Assembly (NCBI GenBank): GCA_903906315.1
Contig: CAIVJW010000255.1
Coordinates: 26,876-90,875 of the forward strand
Direction: 5' to 3'
Length of the DNA: 64,000 nucleotides
DNA from: an uncultured delta proteobacterium
GTDB lineage: Bacteria; Myxococcota_A; Polyangia; Polyangiales; Polyangiaceae
Shown in pieces: positions 1 to 8,376 of the stretch. Position numbers and translations under genes: made by a program. Below the pieces are notes generated by a model. It did not search any database. It worked only from the letters and a program-made list of their open reading frames with translations, and was not told the origin of the DNA. How positions within the stretch are numbered: the first letter of the stretch is position 1; each line of letters starts with the position of its first letter.

Positions 1-1
1 C

Positions 2-91
2 TCGCTCGAGAGATGGGGCACGTTCCTGCGCACGGATCTCGAGGTGATCGTCCGGACGCCGCTCGTGATGCTGAAGGGCCTCGGCAGGTAG
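2..91 (+). CDS. C-terminal end of a probable sugar transferase (partial)
   Basis: Only the last 29 codons are in the window, reading in frame 2 to a TAG at 89-91. The tail contains a WGTFLRTDLEVIVRTPLVML stretch. This resembles the C-terminus of bacterial (initiating) sugar transferases, which typically end with a Trp/Leu-rich amphipathic stretch, an ILLRT-like motif and a short Gly-rich end. The genes just downstream make UDP-glucuronate and UDP-xylose, so a polyprenyl-phosphate glycosylphosphotransferase would fit. The call rests on 29 residues plus context and is tentative. The 228 bases up to the next gene show no other feature. Confidence 0.4.
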   Translation, partial: SLERWGTFLRTDLEVIVRTPLVMLKGLGR

Positions 92-319
92 GGCTGCGGC
101 GCGCCTCCGGGTCGACCGCCTCCGGCGCACGAAGGCGCTGCCCGCACTCGACGCGCCGCCGGTCGCGTCGCACGAAATCGCCGCGCCGCGTGGGCGCACG
201 CGCTGCCGGGACACCCGGTGATCGACCGCGCGCGCGGCGCTCCGACGGTGGGCGAAAGCGGCCCACCACAGGGGCTTTCGCGCGTGCGCGGGGCCATCCC
301 TTCGAGTAGGCTCGCGCGC

Positions 320-1654
320 ATGCGATTGGTCGCCTTCGGAGTGGGCTACGTTGGTTTGGTGACGGGCACCGGGCTCTCCGAGCTCGGGCACGAGGTGCTC
401 TGCGTGGACATCGATCCGCAGCGCATCAAGGACCTCAACGACGGTGTGATCCCGATCTACGAGCCCGGGCTCACCGACCTCGTGCGGCGCAACGAGCGCA
501 GCGGCCGCCTGCGCTTCTCGACCGAGGTCACGGCGCCCTTCGACGAGGCCGACGTCTACTTCATCGCCGTCGGCACGCCGCCCGGCGCGGACGGATCGGC
601 CGACGTCAGCGCGGTGCTCGCGGTCGCCGAGCGCATTGCCGCCACCGCGAAGAAGGCCGCCCTCGTGTGCGTGAAGAGCACGGTGCCCGTCGGCACGTGC
701 GACGCCGTGCAGGCCCGAGTCGCCAAGGCGGGCGTCCACCTCGAGGTCGTGTCGAACCCGGAGTTTCTCAAGGAGGGCGACGCGCTCAACGACTTCTTCA
801 AGCCCGACCGGGTGGTGCTCGGCGCGCACAGCGACGACGCGAAGCAGAAGCTCCGCGACCTGTACGCGCCCCTGCAGCTCTCGGGCGAGCGCGTCGTCAT
901 CACCGACCCGCGGTCGAGCGAGCTCATCAAGTACGCGGCGAACACGATGCTCGCGATGCGCATCTCGTTCATGAACGAGCTCTCGCGCCTGTGCCACACG
1001 ACGGGGGCGGACATCCACGCCGTGCGCCTCGGCGTCGGCTCCGACACCCGCATCGGCAAGAAATTCCTCTACGCCGGCCCCGGCTACGGCGGATCCTGCT
1101 TCCCGAAGGATGTGCAGGCCCTCATCGCGCTCGGCAAGAAGCACAACGTCGAGATGCGCATGGCCGAGGCGGCCCACGCGGCCAACGAGCAGCAAGCGCA
1201 CTTCCTGGCGAAGGTCGTCGAGGACGCCCTCGGCGGCCTCGAGGGCAAGACGGTCGCGTTCTGGGGCCTCGCGTTCAAGCCGGAGACCGACGACGTGCGC
1301 GAGTCCCCGGCGCTGAAGCTCGCCGCGGCCCTGCTCGCGCGCGGCGCGAGCATCGTCGGCCACGACCCGGAAGGCGGGCCGAACTTCCTCAAGCTGCTGG
1401 CCGGCACGCCGGGCGCGGGCAAGGTCCGCGTCACGGAGCGCGACTACGACGCGCTCGACGGCGCGGACGCCCTCGTGCTGCTCACCGAGTGGCGCAGCTA
1501 CCGCGCACCGAATTTCGGGGAGATCAAGCGCCGCCTGCGCGCGCCCGCCGCCGGCGAGCCGCTCGTCATCGACGCCCGCAACGTGTGGCGCCCGGCCGAC
1601 GTGCACCGCGCCGGCCTCCGCTATCAGGGCATCGGCGTCCCCGACCGCCGCTGA
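320..1654 (+). CDS. ugd: UDP-glucose 6-dehydrogenase
   Basis: Oxidises UDP-glucose to UDP-glucuronate with two NAD+ in the cytosol, a precursor step for acidic polysaccharides and UDP-xylose. The protein is 444 aa, the usual family length. It opens with a Rossmann NAD loop, GVGYVG at residues 7-12, and carries the catalytic-cysteine signature GPGYGGSCFPKD with Cys260. The SNPEFLKEG segment and the C-terminal UDP-binding domain with FWGLAFKPETDD are also present. I chose the ATG at 320 because the family begins directly with the MRLVAFG beta strand; the frame stays open upstream, but that extension is Arg/Gly-rich and looks non-coding. The decarboxylase gene 115 bases downstream consumes its product. 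Confidence 0.95.
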   Translation: MRLVAFGVGYVGLVTGTGLSELGHEVLCVDIDPQRIKDLNDGVIPIYEPGLTDLVRRNERSGRLRFSTEVTAPFDEADVYFIAVGTPPGADGSADVSAVLAVAERIAATAKKAALVCVKSTVPVGTCDAVQARVAKAGVHLEVVSNPEFLKEGDALNDFFKPDRVVLGAHSDDAKQKLRDLYAPLQLSGERVVITDPRSSELIKYAANTMLAMRISFMNELSRLCHTTGADIHAVRLGVGSDTRIGKKFLYAGPGYGGSCFPKDVQALIALGKKHNVEMRMAEAAHAANEQQAHFLAKVVEDALGGLEGKTVAFWGLAFKPETDDVRESPALKLAAALLARGASIVGHDPEGGPNFLKLLAGTPGAGKVRVTERDYDALDGADALVLLTEWRSYRAPNFGEIKRRLRAPAAGEPLVIDARNVWRPADVHRAGLRYQGIGVPDRR

Positions 1655-1769
1655 TCGGCCCGCCTCGAAGCACCGGCCACCCGGCCGGTGACCCTCGCGA
1701 TGCCGCGCGCCGCGAGCATCGCCCCCCACGGCGATCATTCGCCCAACACCGCATCGAACGGACGAACGA

Positions 1770-2735
1770 ATGGGCCTCGGAGCATCCCGCCGCACGGCGC
1801 TCGTAACCGGCGCCGCCGGCTTTCTGGGCTCGCACCTCACCGATCGGCTGCTGGCCGAGGGGTTCGAGGTCGTCGGTATCGACAGCCTGATGACCGGCGA
1901 CCTGACGAACCTGGAGCGCGCAGGCCGCGACCCGCACTTCCACTTTCAGCTCGGCGACGTCCGCGAGCCGATTCACGTCTACGCCGAGGTCGTCTTCAAC
2001 CTGGCCTGCCCGGCGTCGCCCATCCACTACCAGAGCGATCCGTACGCGACGCTGACGAGCAGCGTGCTCGGCGCGCTGCGCCTCGTCGAGCTGGCGCGCG
2101 GGAGAAAGTGCACGATCGTGCATGCGTCGACGTCGGAGGTGTACGGCGACCCGTCGGTGCACCCGCAGCCCGAGTCGTACTGGGGCCACGTGAACCCGAT
2201 CGGCGAGCGCAGCTGCTACGACGAGGGCAAGCGCTGCGCCGAGACGCTCCTCACCGACGCCCGGAGGCGCTGGGGCGTCGACGCGCGCATCGTGCGCATC
2301 TTCAACACGTACGGCCCGCGCATGGCATTCGACGACGGGCGCGTGATCTCGAACTTCGTCGTCCAGGCGCTGCGCAAGCAGTCGCTGACGATCTTCGGCG
2401 ACGGCAAGCAGAGCCGATCGTTCTGCTACGTCGACGACCTCATCGACGGCCTCGTCGCGATGATCCGCCCGGCCGAGATCGACGGCCCGGTCAACCTGGG
2501 AAACCCGACGGAGTTCACGATCGCCGAGCTCGCGCAGCAGGTCATCTCGCTGACCGGCGACGGGTCCGACCTCGTGCGCGCGCCGCTGCCCGCCGACGAT
2601 CCGCGGCAGCGCAAGCCCGACATCACGCGCGCCCGGGCCCTGCTCGGCTTCGACCCGAAGGTCGACCTGGCGACGGGCCTCGGGCGGACGATCGCCGACT
2701 TCCGCGCCCGCCTCGACGCACGCGCGGGCGGCTGA
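1770..2735 (+). CDS. UDP-glucuronate decarboxylase-like SDR (UDP-xylose synthase)
   Basis: Extended short-chain dehydrogenase/reductase of 321 aa that should decarboxylate UDP-glucuronate to UDP-xylose. Residues 14-20 form the GxxGxxG NAD loop (GAAGFLG), and the catalytic YxxxK is Y150/K154 in SCYDEGK. Diagnostic UXS-type segments are NLACPASPIHYQSDP, WGHVNPIGERSCYDEGKR and SFCYVDDLIDG. Its place just after UDP-glucose dehydrogenase gives a two-step route from UDP-glucose to UDP-xylose. The ATG at 1770 is the first start before the beta strand TALVTG; no strong ribosome binding site is visible. A dTDP-glucose dehydratase-like epimerase is a less likely alternative, because the UXS motifs fit closely. 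Confidence 0.88.
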   Translation: MGLGASRRTALVTGAAGFLGSHLTDRLLAEGFEVVGIDSLMTGDLTNLERAGRDPHFHFQLGDVREPIHVYAEVVFNLACPASPIHYQSDPYATLTSSVLGALRLVELARGRKCTIVHASTSEVYGDPSVHPQPESYWGHVNPIGERSCYDEGKRCAETLLTDARRRWGVDARIVRIFNTYGPRMAFDDGRVISNFVVQALRKQSLTIFGDGKQSRSFCYVDDLIDGLVAMIRPAEIDGPVNLGNPTEFTIAELAQQVISLTGDGSDLVRAPLPADDPRQRKPDITRARALLGFDPKVDLATGLGRTIADFRARLDARAGG

Positions 2736-2753
2736 AGCGACGGCCTTCGATCC

Positions 2754-2771
2754 GCCCCGCGCGCGCGGGGC
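2754..2771. terminator. GC palindrome between convergent genes
   Basis: A perfect 18-base palindrome (gccccgcg followed by its mirror) lies in the 71-base gap between the convergent decarboxylase and acyltransferase genes. It could fold as a bidirectional transcription-ending hairpin, but there is no T-tract and no real loop, so the role is inferred from position only. Confidence 0.3.
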
Positions 2772-2806
2772 AGGAGGCTGCGCCCCGACCTCGTCGGTCT
2801 CGACGA

Positions 2807-3931
2807 TCAGCCGGTCGGCGGGGCCGGCGCGGGCACACGTGCGCCCTCGGATCGTCGCTGCGCCCCGAGGCCGAAGCGGTGACGCAGCCCGAGGAAGGGC
2901 AGCTCCACGAGGTGGTAGGACGCCATCGCCGCGATCGCGCAGAGCCCGACGTTCTGCGGGAAGGTCGTGAAGAAGCTCGGCGCGGCGTGATCGAAGAAGG
3001 GCTGCTGCCAGAGGTAGAGCGAGTAGCTGCGCTTGCCGATGAACACGGCCGGGGCCGAGGCGAGCAGGCGCGTCGAGATCGCGTCGGGGCAGCGGACGAC
3101 GCGGTCGACCGCGATCGCGATGCACACGTCGAGGACGGACTCGCCGACCGACAGGAAGGCGCGGGCGTGCGCGGCCTCGGCGTTGATGGCGAGGGCGACC
3201 ACGGGGACGATCACGAACGCGGGCGAGCGGAGCGCGGCCTGGTAGCGCGGCGCGCGGTCGAGCACGCCGCGAGCGGCAGCCAGCAAGCAGCCGACCGCGA
3301 GCGCGTCGGCGATGGTCGGGAACGCCTCGCCGATCATGGCCCGATCGCTCGGCAGGAAGAACCAGATGCCGAGCCGGCACAATGGGGCCGCGAGGAGCAC
3401 CGCGACGGCCACGCGCATCCCCTTCACGAGCCCCACGGCGGAGAGGACGGCGGGCCAGAGGAGGTAGAACTGCTCCTCGACGGAGAGCGACCAGATGTGG
3501 CCGACGTGCCAGGCGCGGAGCGGCTGGAAGTTCACGGTGTACGTGGCCGCGAGGAGCAGGTCGCCGAGCGCGAGCGGCACGACCCCGAACATTGCCACGA
3601 CCCCGATCACCGCGAGGTACACGTAGAATGCCGGGAAGATCCGAAGCACGCGCCGAAGGTAGAAGGCCCTCAGGTCGACCCTCCCCGTACGCGCGATCTC
3701 GTCGACCATGAGCGACGTGATCAGGTAGCCGGAGATCACGAAGAAGATGCGCACGCCGAGGTTTCCGAGGTCCCCGAGCGGCGCGAGCGTGAAGAATCCG
3801 CCGCGCGGAAAGCCGGCCGTGCGGGGCGCGTGGCTCCACAGGACCATCAGGATCGAGAGCGCGCGCAGGCCGTCGAGCGCGGCGACACGCCCGCCCGCCG
3901 AGGCGTGCGTCCCGGTCGGCGTCGAGAGCAT
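2807..3931 (-). CDS. Acyltransferase 3 family membrane protein
   Basis: Integral-membrane acyltransferase of 374 aa, OafA/YrhL-like. The family transfers acetyl or other acyl groups to sugars of exopolysaccharides or LPS. The N-terminal signature DGLRALSILMVLWSH carries the conserved Arg and His, followed by the second motif FFVISGYLI and then about ten hydrophobic segments; SLSVEEQFYLLWP is also typical. I chose the ATG at 3931. A TTG at 3967 would add 12 polar residues. The gene is convergent with the decarboxylase. It probably decorates the polymer made by this locus, but the acyl group and acceptor cannot be read from sequence. Confidence 0.88.
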   Translation of the reverse strand: MLSTPTGTHASAGGRVAALDGLRALSILMVLWSHAPRTAGFPRGGFFTLAPLGDLGNLGVRIFFVISGYLITSLMVDEIARTGRVDLRAFYLRRVLRIFPAFYVYLAVIGVVAMFGVVPLALGDLLLAATYTVNFQPLRAWHVGHIWSLSVEEQFYLLWPAVLSAVGLVKGMRVAVAVLLAAPLCRLGIWFFLPSDRAMIGEAFPTIADALAVGCLLAAARGVLDRAPRYQAALRSPAFVIVPVVALAINAEAAHARAFLSVGESVLDVCIAIAVDRVVRCPDAISTRLLASAPAVFIGKRSYSLYLWQQPFFDHAAPSFFTTFPQNVGLCAIAAMASYHLVELPFLGLRHRFGLGAQRRSEGARVPAPAPPTG

Positions 3932-4083
3932 GTGGGCCAGCTTGCGACCTGTCACCGCACAAGGCAACGGCAGCGAGCTGCGTTCCAGCGCCGCGCCGCC
4001 CGCGGCGAAGGACGCCAGTCGCGCGCGATGCCCCCCACGAGAACGCTCGTGCTGGTGGGGAGGAATGGTTATCTTTCCTGGAT

Positions 4084-5112
4084 ATGCATCGCCCCAGGCT
4101 GGCGCTCCGCGCGCGCCTCTCGAGGGCGCTCGAGACGATCGGCGCGCTGCGTGCCATCCTCGAGCTCCGCGCCCGCGCCGGCACCCCGTGGTTGACCGCG
4201 CTGACCTACCACCGCGTCAGGGACGACTCCGACCACCCGTTCGACCGAGGGGTCATCGACGCGACGCCCGACGAGCTCGACGCGCAGCTCGCCGTCGTCG
4301 GTCGGTACTTCACCTTCATCGGCCTCGACGAGCTCCGCGACTACCTGCGAACGCGCAAGCTGCCGAAGAACCCCGTCCTCGTGACGTTCGACGACGGCTA
4401 CCGGGAGTGCCTCGACGTCGCGCTGCCGGTGCTCGCGCGCCACCGCGTCCCGGCGACGTTCTTCGTGCCGACGACCTACGTGCACGAGCGGCGGCTCTTC
4501 TGGTGGGACCGGCTGAGCTACGTCCTGCGCACCTCGCCGCGCCGGACGGTCACCCTCGACTACCCGTCGCCGCGCACGCTCACGCTCGAGGGCGACCGCG
4601 AGGCCCCGCTGCGCGAGCTGCTCCGCCTCGTCAAGGGCCACTTCGGCCTCGACGTGGAGCGCTTCCTGCTCGCCTTGTCGGACGCGGCGGACGTGCCGTG
4701 GTCGGGGGAGGTCGAGCGGCGCCTCGCCGACGAGGTCGTCCTCGACTGGGACGGCCTGCGGTCGCTGCGGCGCGGCGGACAGGACGTGCAGAGCCACACG
4801 CGATCGCACCGCGTGCTCCAGACGATTCCGGACCTCGAGCTCTCAGGCGAGCTCTCCGGGTCGCGCGCGGACCTCGAACGCGAGCTCGAGGGGCCCGCGC
4901 GCGCGATCGCCTACCCGGTCGGCAAGCCGCTCCCGCCGCACCTGCGCGCGGCCGTGCGCGATGCCGGCTACGACCTCGGCTTCACCAACCAAGGGGGCGT
5001 GAGCCCGACGCCCTTCGGCTTCGATCCGCTGGCGATACGGCGGGTTCCGATGGACCGCCCGCTCGAGGACGTGCGCTTCCGGGCGCTGCTCGCGATCCCC
5101 CCCCTGGCCTGA
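4084..5112 (+). CDS. Polysaccharide deacetylase (NodB homology domain)
   Basis: Carbohydrate esterase family 4-type protein, 342 aa, predicted to remove N- or O-acetyl groups from polysaccharide. Motif 1, TFDDGY, lies at residues 101-106 with the Asp pair D103/D104. The metal-binding HTRSH is at 238-242, and AIAYPVGKP matches the third motif. LTYHRVRDD near residue 40 is the usual entry strand. There is no clear signal peptide: the N-terminus is Arg-rich, so the protein may be cytoplasmic or peripherally attached. The 3' end is convergent with the hexapeptide acetyltransferase gene, five bases apart. A purine-rich GGGGAGGA sits at 4057-4064 but is 19 bases from the ATG. Confidence 0.88.
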   Translation: MHRPRLALRARLSRALETIGALRAILELRARAGTPWLTALTYHRVRDDSDHPFDRGVIDATPDELDAQLAVVGRYFTFIGLDELRDYLRTRKLPKNPVLVTFDDGYRECLDVALPVLARHRVPATFFVPTTYVHERRLFWWDRLSYVLRTSPRRTVTLDYPSPRTLTLEGDREAPLRELLRLVKGHFGLDVERFLLALSDAADVPWSGEVERRLADEVVLDWDGLRSLRRGGQDVQSHTRSHRVLQTIPDLELSGELSGSRADLERELEGPARAIAYPVGKPLPPHLRAAVRDAGYDLGFTNQGGVSPTPFGFDPLAIRRVPMDRPLEDVRFRALLAIPPLA

Positions 5113-5117
5113 CGCCG

Positions 5118-5672
5118 TCAGTTCGACTCGCGCCGCGGGCCGCTCCTCGGCTCGTCGCGACGCGGCACCGGGCGCGCGGGCACGCCCACCACAGTCGTGT
5201 GCGGCGCCACGTCGTGCACGACGACGGCGTTGGCGCCGACCCGCGCTCCGTCGCCGATGCGCACGGACCCGAGGATCTTCGCGCCGGCGCCGATGAACAC
5301 GTCGCTGCCGATCTCCGGGCTCTGCCGGCGCTCGGCCCCGATCGTCACCTGGTGCTCGATGAACACGTTGGATCCGCCGCGGACGCGGCCGTTGATCACG
5401 ACGCCGTCCGAGTGGATGAGGACGAAGCCCGGGCCGAACTCGGCGCCGCGCCCGATCACCGCGCCGCCTACCACCGAGTTGAGCTTGTTGAAGATCAGCT
5501 CGAGCGGCACGAGGCCGCGGCGCCGCGACCCCTGCATGAGGCGGTAGAGCACCATCGCGAGCGTGCCGTCGCTCGCCAGCACCTTCGCCACCGAGGCGAG
5601 GTCGTCGCGCTCGTAGCACCACCGCGCCTTCTCGCGGAGATCGACGGCCAGGATGCGCAGCGTCTTGAGCAT
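5118..5672 (-). CDS. Serine acetyltransferase-like hexapeptide-repeat O-acetyltransferase
   Basis: Left-handed beta-helix acyltransferase of 184 aa, CysE/LbH-SAT-like. An N-terminal helical part (MLKTLRILAVDLREK onward) precedes hexapeptide turns such as IGRGAEFGPGFVL, IGSDVFIGAGAKILG and IGDGARVGANAVV. It ends with VVGVPARPV, the classic closing turn. The catalytic-type His lies in VLIHSDG. Family members use acetyl-CoA. In a polysaccharide locus this more likely acetylates a sugar than serine, since it is short and lacks the long CysE N-terminal domain. I used the ATG at 5672; in-frame sequence upstream reads into the shadow of the flippase gene. It lies 47 bases downstream of the flippase gene. 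Confidence 0.82.
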   Translation of the reverse strand: MLKTLRILAVDLREKARWCYERDDLASVAKVLASDGTLAMVLYRLMQGSRRRGLVPLELIFNKLNSVVGGAVIGRGAEFGPGFVLIHSDGVVINGRVRGGSNVFIEHQVTIGAERRQSPEIGSDVFIGAGAKILGSVRIGDGARVGANAVVVHDVAPHTTVVGVPARPVPRRDEPRSGPRRESN

Positions 5673-5719
5673 CCGGTCATGGTGGCACGGATCGCCGCAC
5701 CGAGGCAGGCAGCGGCCGG

Positions 5720-7258
5720 CTACGCGCCGTCGCCCGCGGCCGGCTTCGACGCGTCGGGGTCGGGCGGCGCGTCCTCGACGGGTCCACCGCGACGGCGCGC
5801 CAGGTGCCGGCGCAGCACCGAGAGCAGGTCGCGCGCCACGTCCGGCGCGAGGAGGAGCGCCGACGGCACGAAGACGATCGCTCCGACCAGCGTCTCGATC
5901 GCGAGCCCGACCCCGCGCGGCAACGGCGCCGCGATCGCGATCAGGTGCCGCGCGCCGATCACGGCGCCGACCATCGGCGCGCACGCGATCACGGGGCGCA
6001 CGAGCGGCACGAGGAAGCTCGCCATCGGGACGCACTCCATCTGCGCCACGACCCAGACGTTCGCCACGGCGTTGGCCCCGAACGCGACGCCGACCGCCAC
6101 GCACGCCCACAGCGGGCCGAGCTGGCCGAGCAGCGCGATCGCGACGAGCAAGCCCGCGGCCTTCGTCACCTCGAGGATCATCTGCGCACGCGGCCGGTCG
6201 AGCACCTGGAGGAACGGAGTCACGATCCAGGCGACCGGGCGCGCCACGGAGAGCGCCGAGAGCACGGCGAGCATCGGCCAGACCGCGTCCCAGCGAGGGT
6301 CGAAGAACGTGTGCACGACCGTCGGCGCGACCGCCCCGAGGCCGATCGCGAGCGGCGCGACGACGACCGTGATCAGCGTGAGCGCGCGCTGGAGCGAGGG
6401 GCGCCGCTTCTCGGGCGCCATGTGCGCGAACGACGGGACGAGCACGTCCCCGATCGTCTCACCGATCTGCGTGGCCGGGATGTCGGCCAGGTTGTACGCG
6501 AGGTTGTACATGCCGGCGACGGCCGGGCCGTACAGGTTCGCGATGATGAGGTTGTCCCAGCGGCGCGATCCGAAGTCCGCGATCTGCGCGACCGCGATGG
6601 GGATGCCGAACGCGAGGAGATCGCGCGTCCGGTCGCGGCGCAGCCGGCACGGCGTGAGCCACTCGCGCCGATCGACGAGGACGACCAGGACCAAAGCCTT
6701 CACCGCGGCGCGCGCGATGGTGGCGGTGACCAGCGCCTCGCCTCCCCGGCCGAGCGCCGCGAGCGCGACCGCGCTGGTGGCGAAGACGACCTCGCCGAGC
6801 GACCGCGTGAGCGCCGACGCGCGGAAGCGCATGTCCCGGATGAGGATGCGGTCGGGGAGGAAGACGAGGCGGTCGATCAGCGTGCCGAGCGCGAGGCCGG
6901 GCAGGTAGCGGGCCGCGCTCGGTGCGCCGAAGAAGGCGCAGATCGGGCGGCCGAGCGCGATCACGAGGCCGAGCGCGACGAGGCCGAGGCCGGTAAAGAG
7001 GACGGTCGCGTGGAAGGTCACCTCGCGCCCGGCCGCGGGCTTCGACACGACGTACTGGCCCAGGCCCGCCGACGCCAGCATGTGCGCCGACAGCACGACG
7101 ACCGAGGCGATCATCACCTCGCCGTACTCGCTCGGCGCGAGATACCGCGTGAGCAGGAGCGTCCCGATCAGCGTGAGCGCGCGCGCGCCGACGCCGGTCG
7201 TGATGTTCCAGAGCGCCCCGAGGACGGCCCTCTGCGCGAGCGCCACGGGGCCCTTCAC
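5720..7258 (-). CDS. Oligosaccharide flippase (Wzx/MviN-like, MATE/MOP superfamily)
   Basis: Polytopic membrane protein of 512 aa with about a dozen to fourteen hydrophobic segments, predicted to flip undecaprenyl-linked repeat units to the periplasm. The opening GALWNITTGVGARALTLIGT and TRYLAPSEYGEVMIA, the central FGSRRWDNLIIANLYGPA and the SFAHMAPEKRR loop are typical of the polysaccharide biosynthesis protein family. The start is the GTG at 7258, which overlaps the stop of the upstream glycosyltransferase in a GTGA junction and indicates translational coupling. The C-terminal 40 residues are a charged, Pro-rich tail. Confidence 0.88.
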   Translation of the reverse strand: MKGPVALAQRAVLGALWNITTGVGARALTLIGTLLLTRYLAPSEYGEVMIASVVVLSAHMLASAGLGQYVVSKPAAGREVTFHATVLFTGLGLVALGLVIALGRPICAFFGAPSAARYLPGLALGTLIDRLVFLPDRILIRDMRFRASALTRSLGEVVFATSAVALAALGRGGEALVTATIARAAVKALVLVVLVDRREWLTPCRLRRDRTRDLLAFGIPIAVAQIADFGSRRWDNLIIANLYGPAVAGMYNLAYNLADIPATQIGETIGDVLVPSFAHMAPEKRRPSLQRALTLITVVVAPLAIGLGAVAPTVVHTFFDPRWDAVWPMLAVLSALSVARPVAWIVTPFLQVLDRPRAQMILEVTKAAGLLVAIALLGQLGPLWACVAVGVAFGANAVANVWVVAQMECVPMASFLVPLVRPVIACAPMVGAVIGARHLIAIAAPLPRGVGLAIETLVGAIVFVPSALLLAPDVARDLLSVLRRHLARRRGGPVEDAPPDPDASKPAAGDGA

Positions 7259-8373
7259 CAGGTCACCCGCTGCGCGCCCCGGACGAAGCGGTAGAGGCCG
7301 ACGACGGCGGCCGTGTTGAGCACCACGAACGTGCGCGCGATCGCGCCGATCCGCCCCGCGCGCGCGCCGAGGAGCGCGAGCCCGTAGAAGACCGCCTGGC
7401 CCGCGCAGAGGACGCGGAGCGCGGCCGCGATCACCGGCGCCTCGGGAGGCTCGCGGAGCGCGACGGCCGACGCGACGGCGAGGACGACGAGAGCCCACGG
7501 GCACGCGAGGCGCGCGAGCTTGTGCGACGCGGTCTCGAACCACGACGGGTTCACGAACGGCACGAGCAGCGCGGGCAGCATCGCGAACAGCTGGTAGTTG
7601 CCCGCGAGCGTGCGCACCTTGCGGCCGTACTCGCGATCGTCGGCGAACGCGTCGTCGTAGGCCTCGGCGGCCTCGGCGAAGCGGATGACGCGCCCCTCGA
7701 GGCGCAGGCGCATCGGCACCCAGAGGTCGTCGAGGATCACGCCCTCGGGGAGCTCGGCCAGGTCCGCCCGACGGATCGCGTAGATCGGCCCGGTCACCCC
7801 GACCACGCCCCGGAAGCGGCCCTCCTGCCGGCGGATCCAGTTCTCGTAGCGCCAGTACGCGCCCGCGCCCGCGCCGCCCTTCAGCACGAGGTTGCCCGAG
7901 GCGCACGCGACGGTCGGGTCCGCGAGCAGGCGGACGAGCGCGCGCAGGGCGCCGGGCGCGAGCGGCTGGCGCGCGTCGGTCATGAGCAGCACCTCGCCCG
8001 TCGCGACCTCGCGCATGCGGTTGACCGCGTACGGCTTGCCGCGGCGCACGCCGTCGCCGACGAGGTGGACGCGCGGGTCGGCGGCGTTCATGGCGCGGAC
8101 GAGGTCGTCGGTGCCGTCGGTGGCGCCGTCGGAGTAGACGAGGATCTCGAGCTTCTCCGGGGGATAATCGAGGGCCTTCAGGCTGTCGATCTTCGCCTGG
8201 AGGTAGGAGGCCGCGTCGTACGCAGGCACGCACGCCGTCACCGTCGGCTCGTACGCGCCGTCCTCGCGCACGCGCCCGGGCGCGAGCCGCGCGAGCAGGC
8301 CGACGATCACGGGGTAGCCGACGTACGTGTAGACGACGAGGGCGAGGGAGGCGACGACCGCGGCGGCCAGCAC
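7255..8373 (-). CDS. Glycosyltransferase family 2, membrane-associated
   Basis: GT-A glycosyltransferase of 372 aa. A single N-terminal membrane helix (AAAVVASLALVVYTYVGYPV) precedes the GT2 domain with VTACVPAYDAASYL, VYSDGATDGTDD (nucleotide-sugar Asp) and LMTDAR, the acidic metal motif. The acceptor-side segment GVTGPIYAIRR follows, and two or three hydrophobic C-terminal helices complete the topology of membrane-anchored synthase-like enzymes. It overlaps the flippase by four bases. Its GTG start lies three bases after the stop of the NodB-like gene, so the three form one unit. The sugar donor cannot be deduced. Confidence 0.87.
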   Translation of the reverse strand: MLAAAVVASLALVVYTYVGYPVIVGLLARLAPGRVREDGAYEPTVTACVPAYDAASYLQAKIDSLKALDYPPEKLEILVYSDGATDGTDDLVRAMNAADPRVHLVGDGVRRGKPYAVNRMREVATGEVLLMTDARQPLAPGALRALVRLLADPTVACASGNLVLKGGAGAGAYWRYENWIRRQEGRFRGVVGVTGPIYAIRRADLAELPEGVILDDLWVPMRLRLEGRVIRFAEAAEAYDDAFADDREYGRKVRTLAGNYQLFAMLPALLVPFVNPSWFETASHKLARLACPWALVVLAVASAVALREPPEAPVIAAALRVLCAGQAVFYGLALLGARAGRIGAIARTFVVLNTAAVVGLYRFVRGAQRVTW

Positions 8374-8376
8374 CGG

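Noticed and set aside
3931..3967. Longer acyltransferase start at 3967
   Set aside because: That codon is TTG and adds polar residues ahead of the conserved first membrane segment; the ATG at 3931 is preferred.
1566..4184. Long minus-strand frame across the decarboxylase and acyltransferase genes
   Set aside because: Composition typical of a shadow frame; the acyltransferase in the neighbouring frame carries clear motifs.
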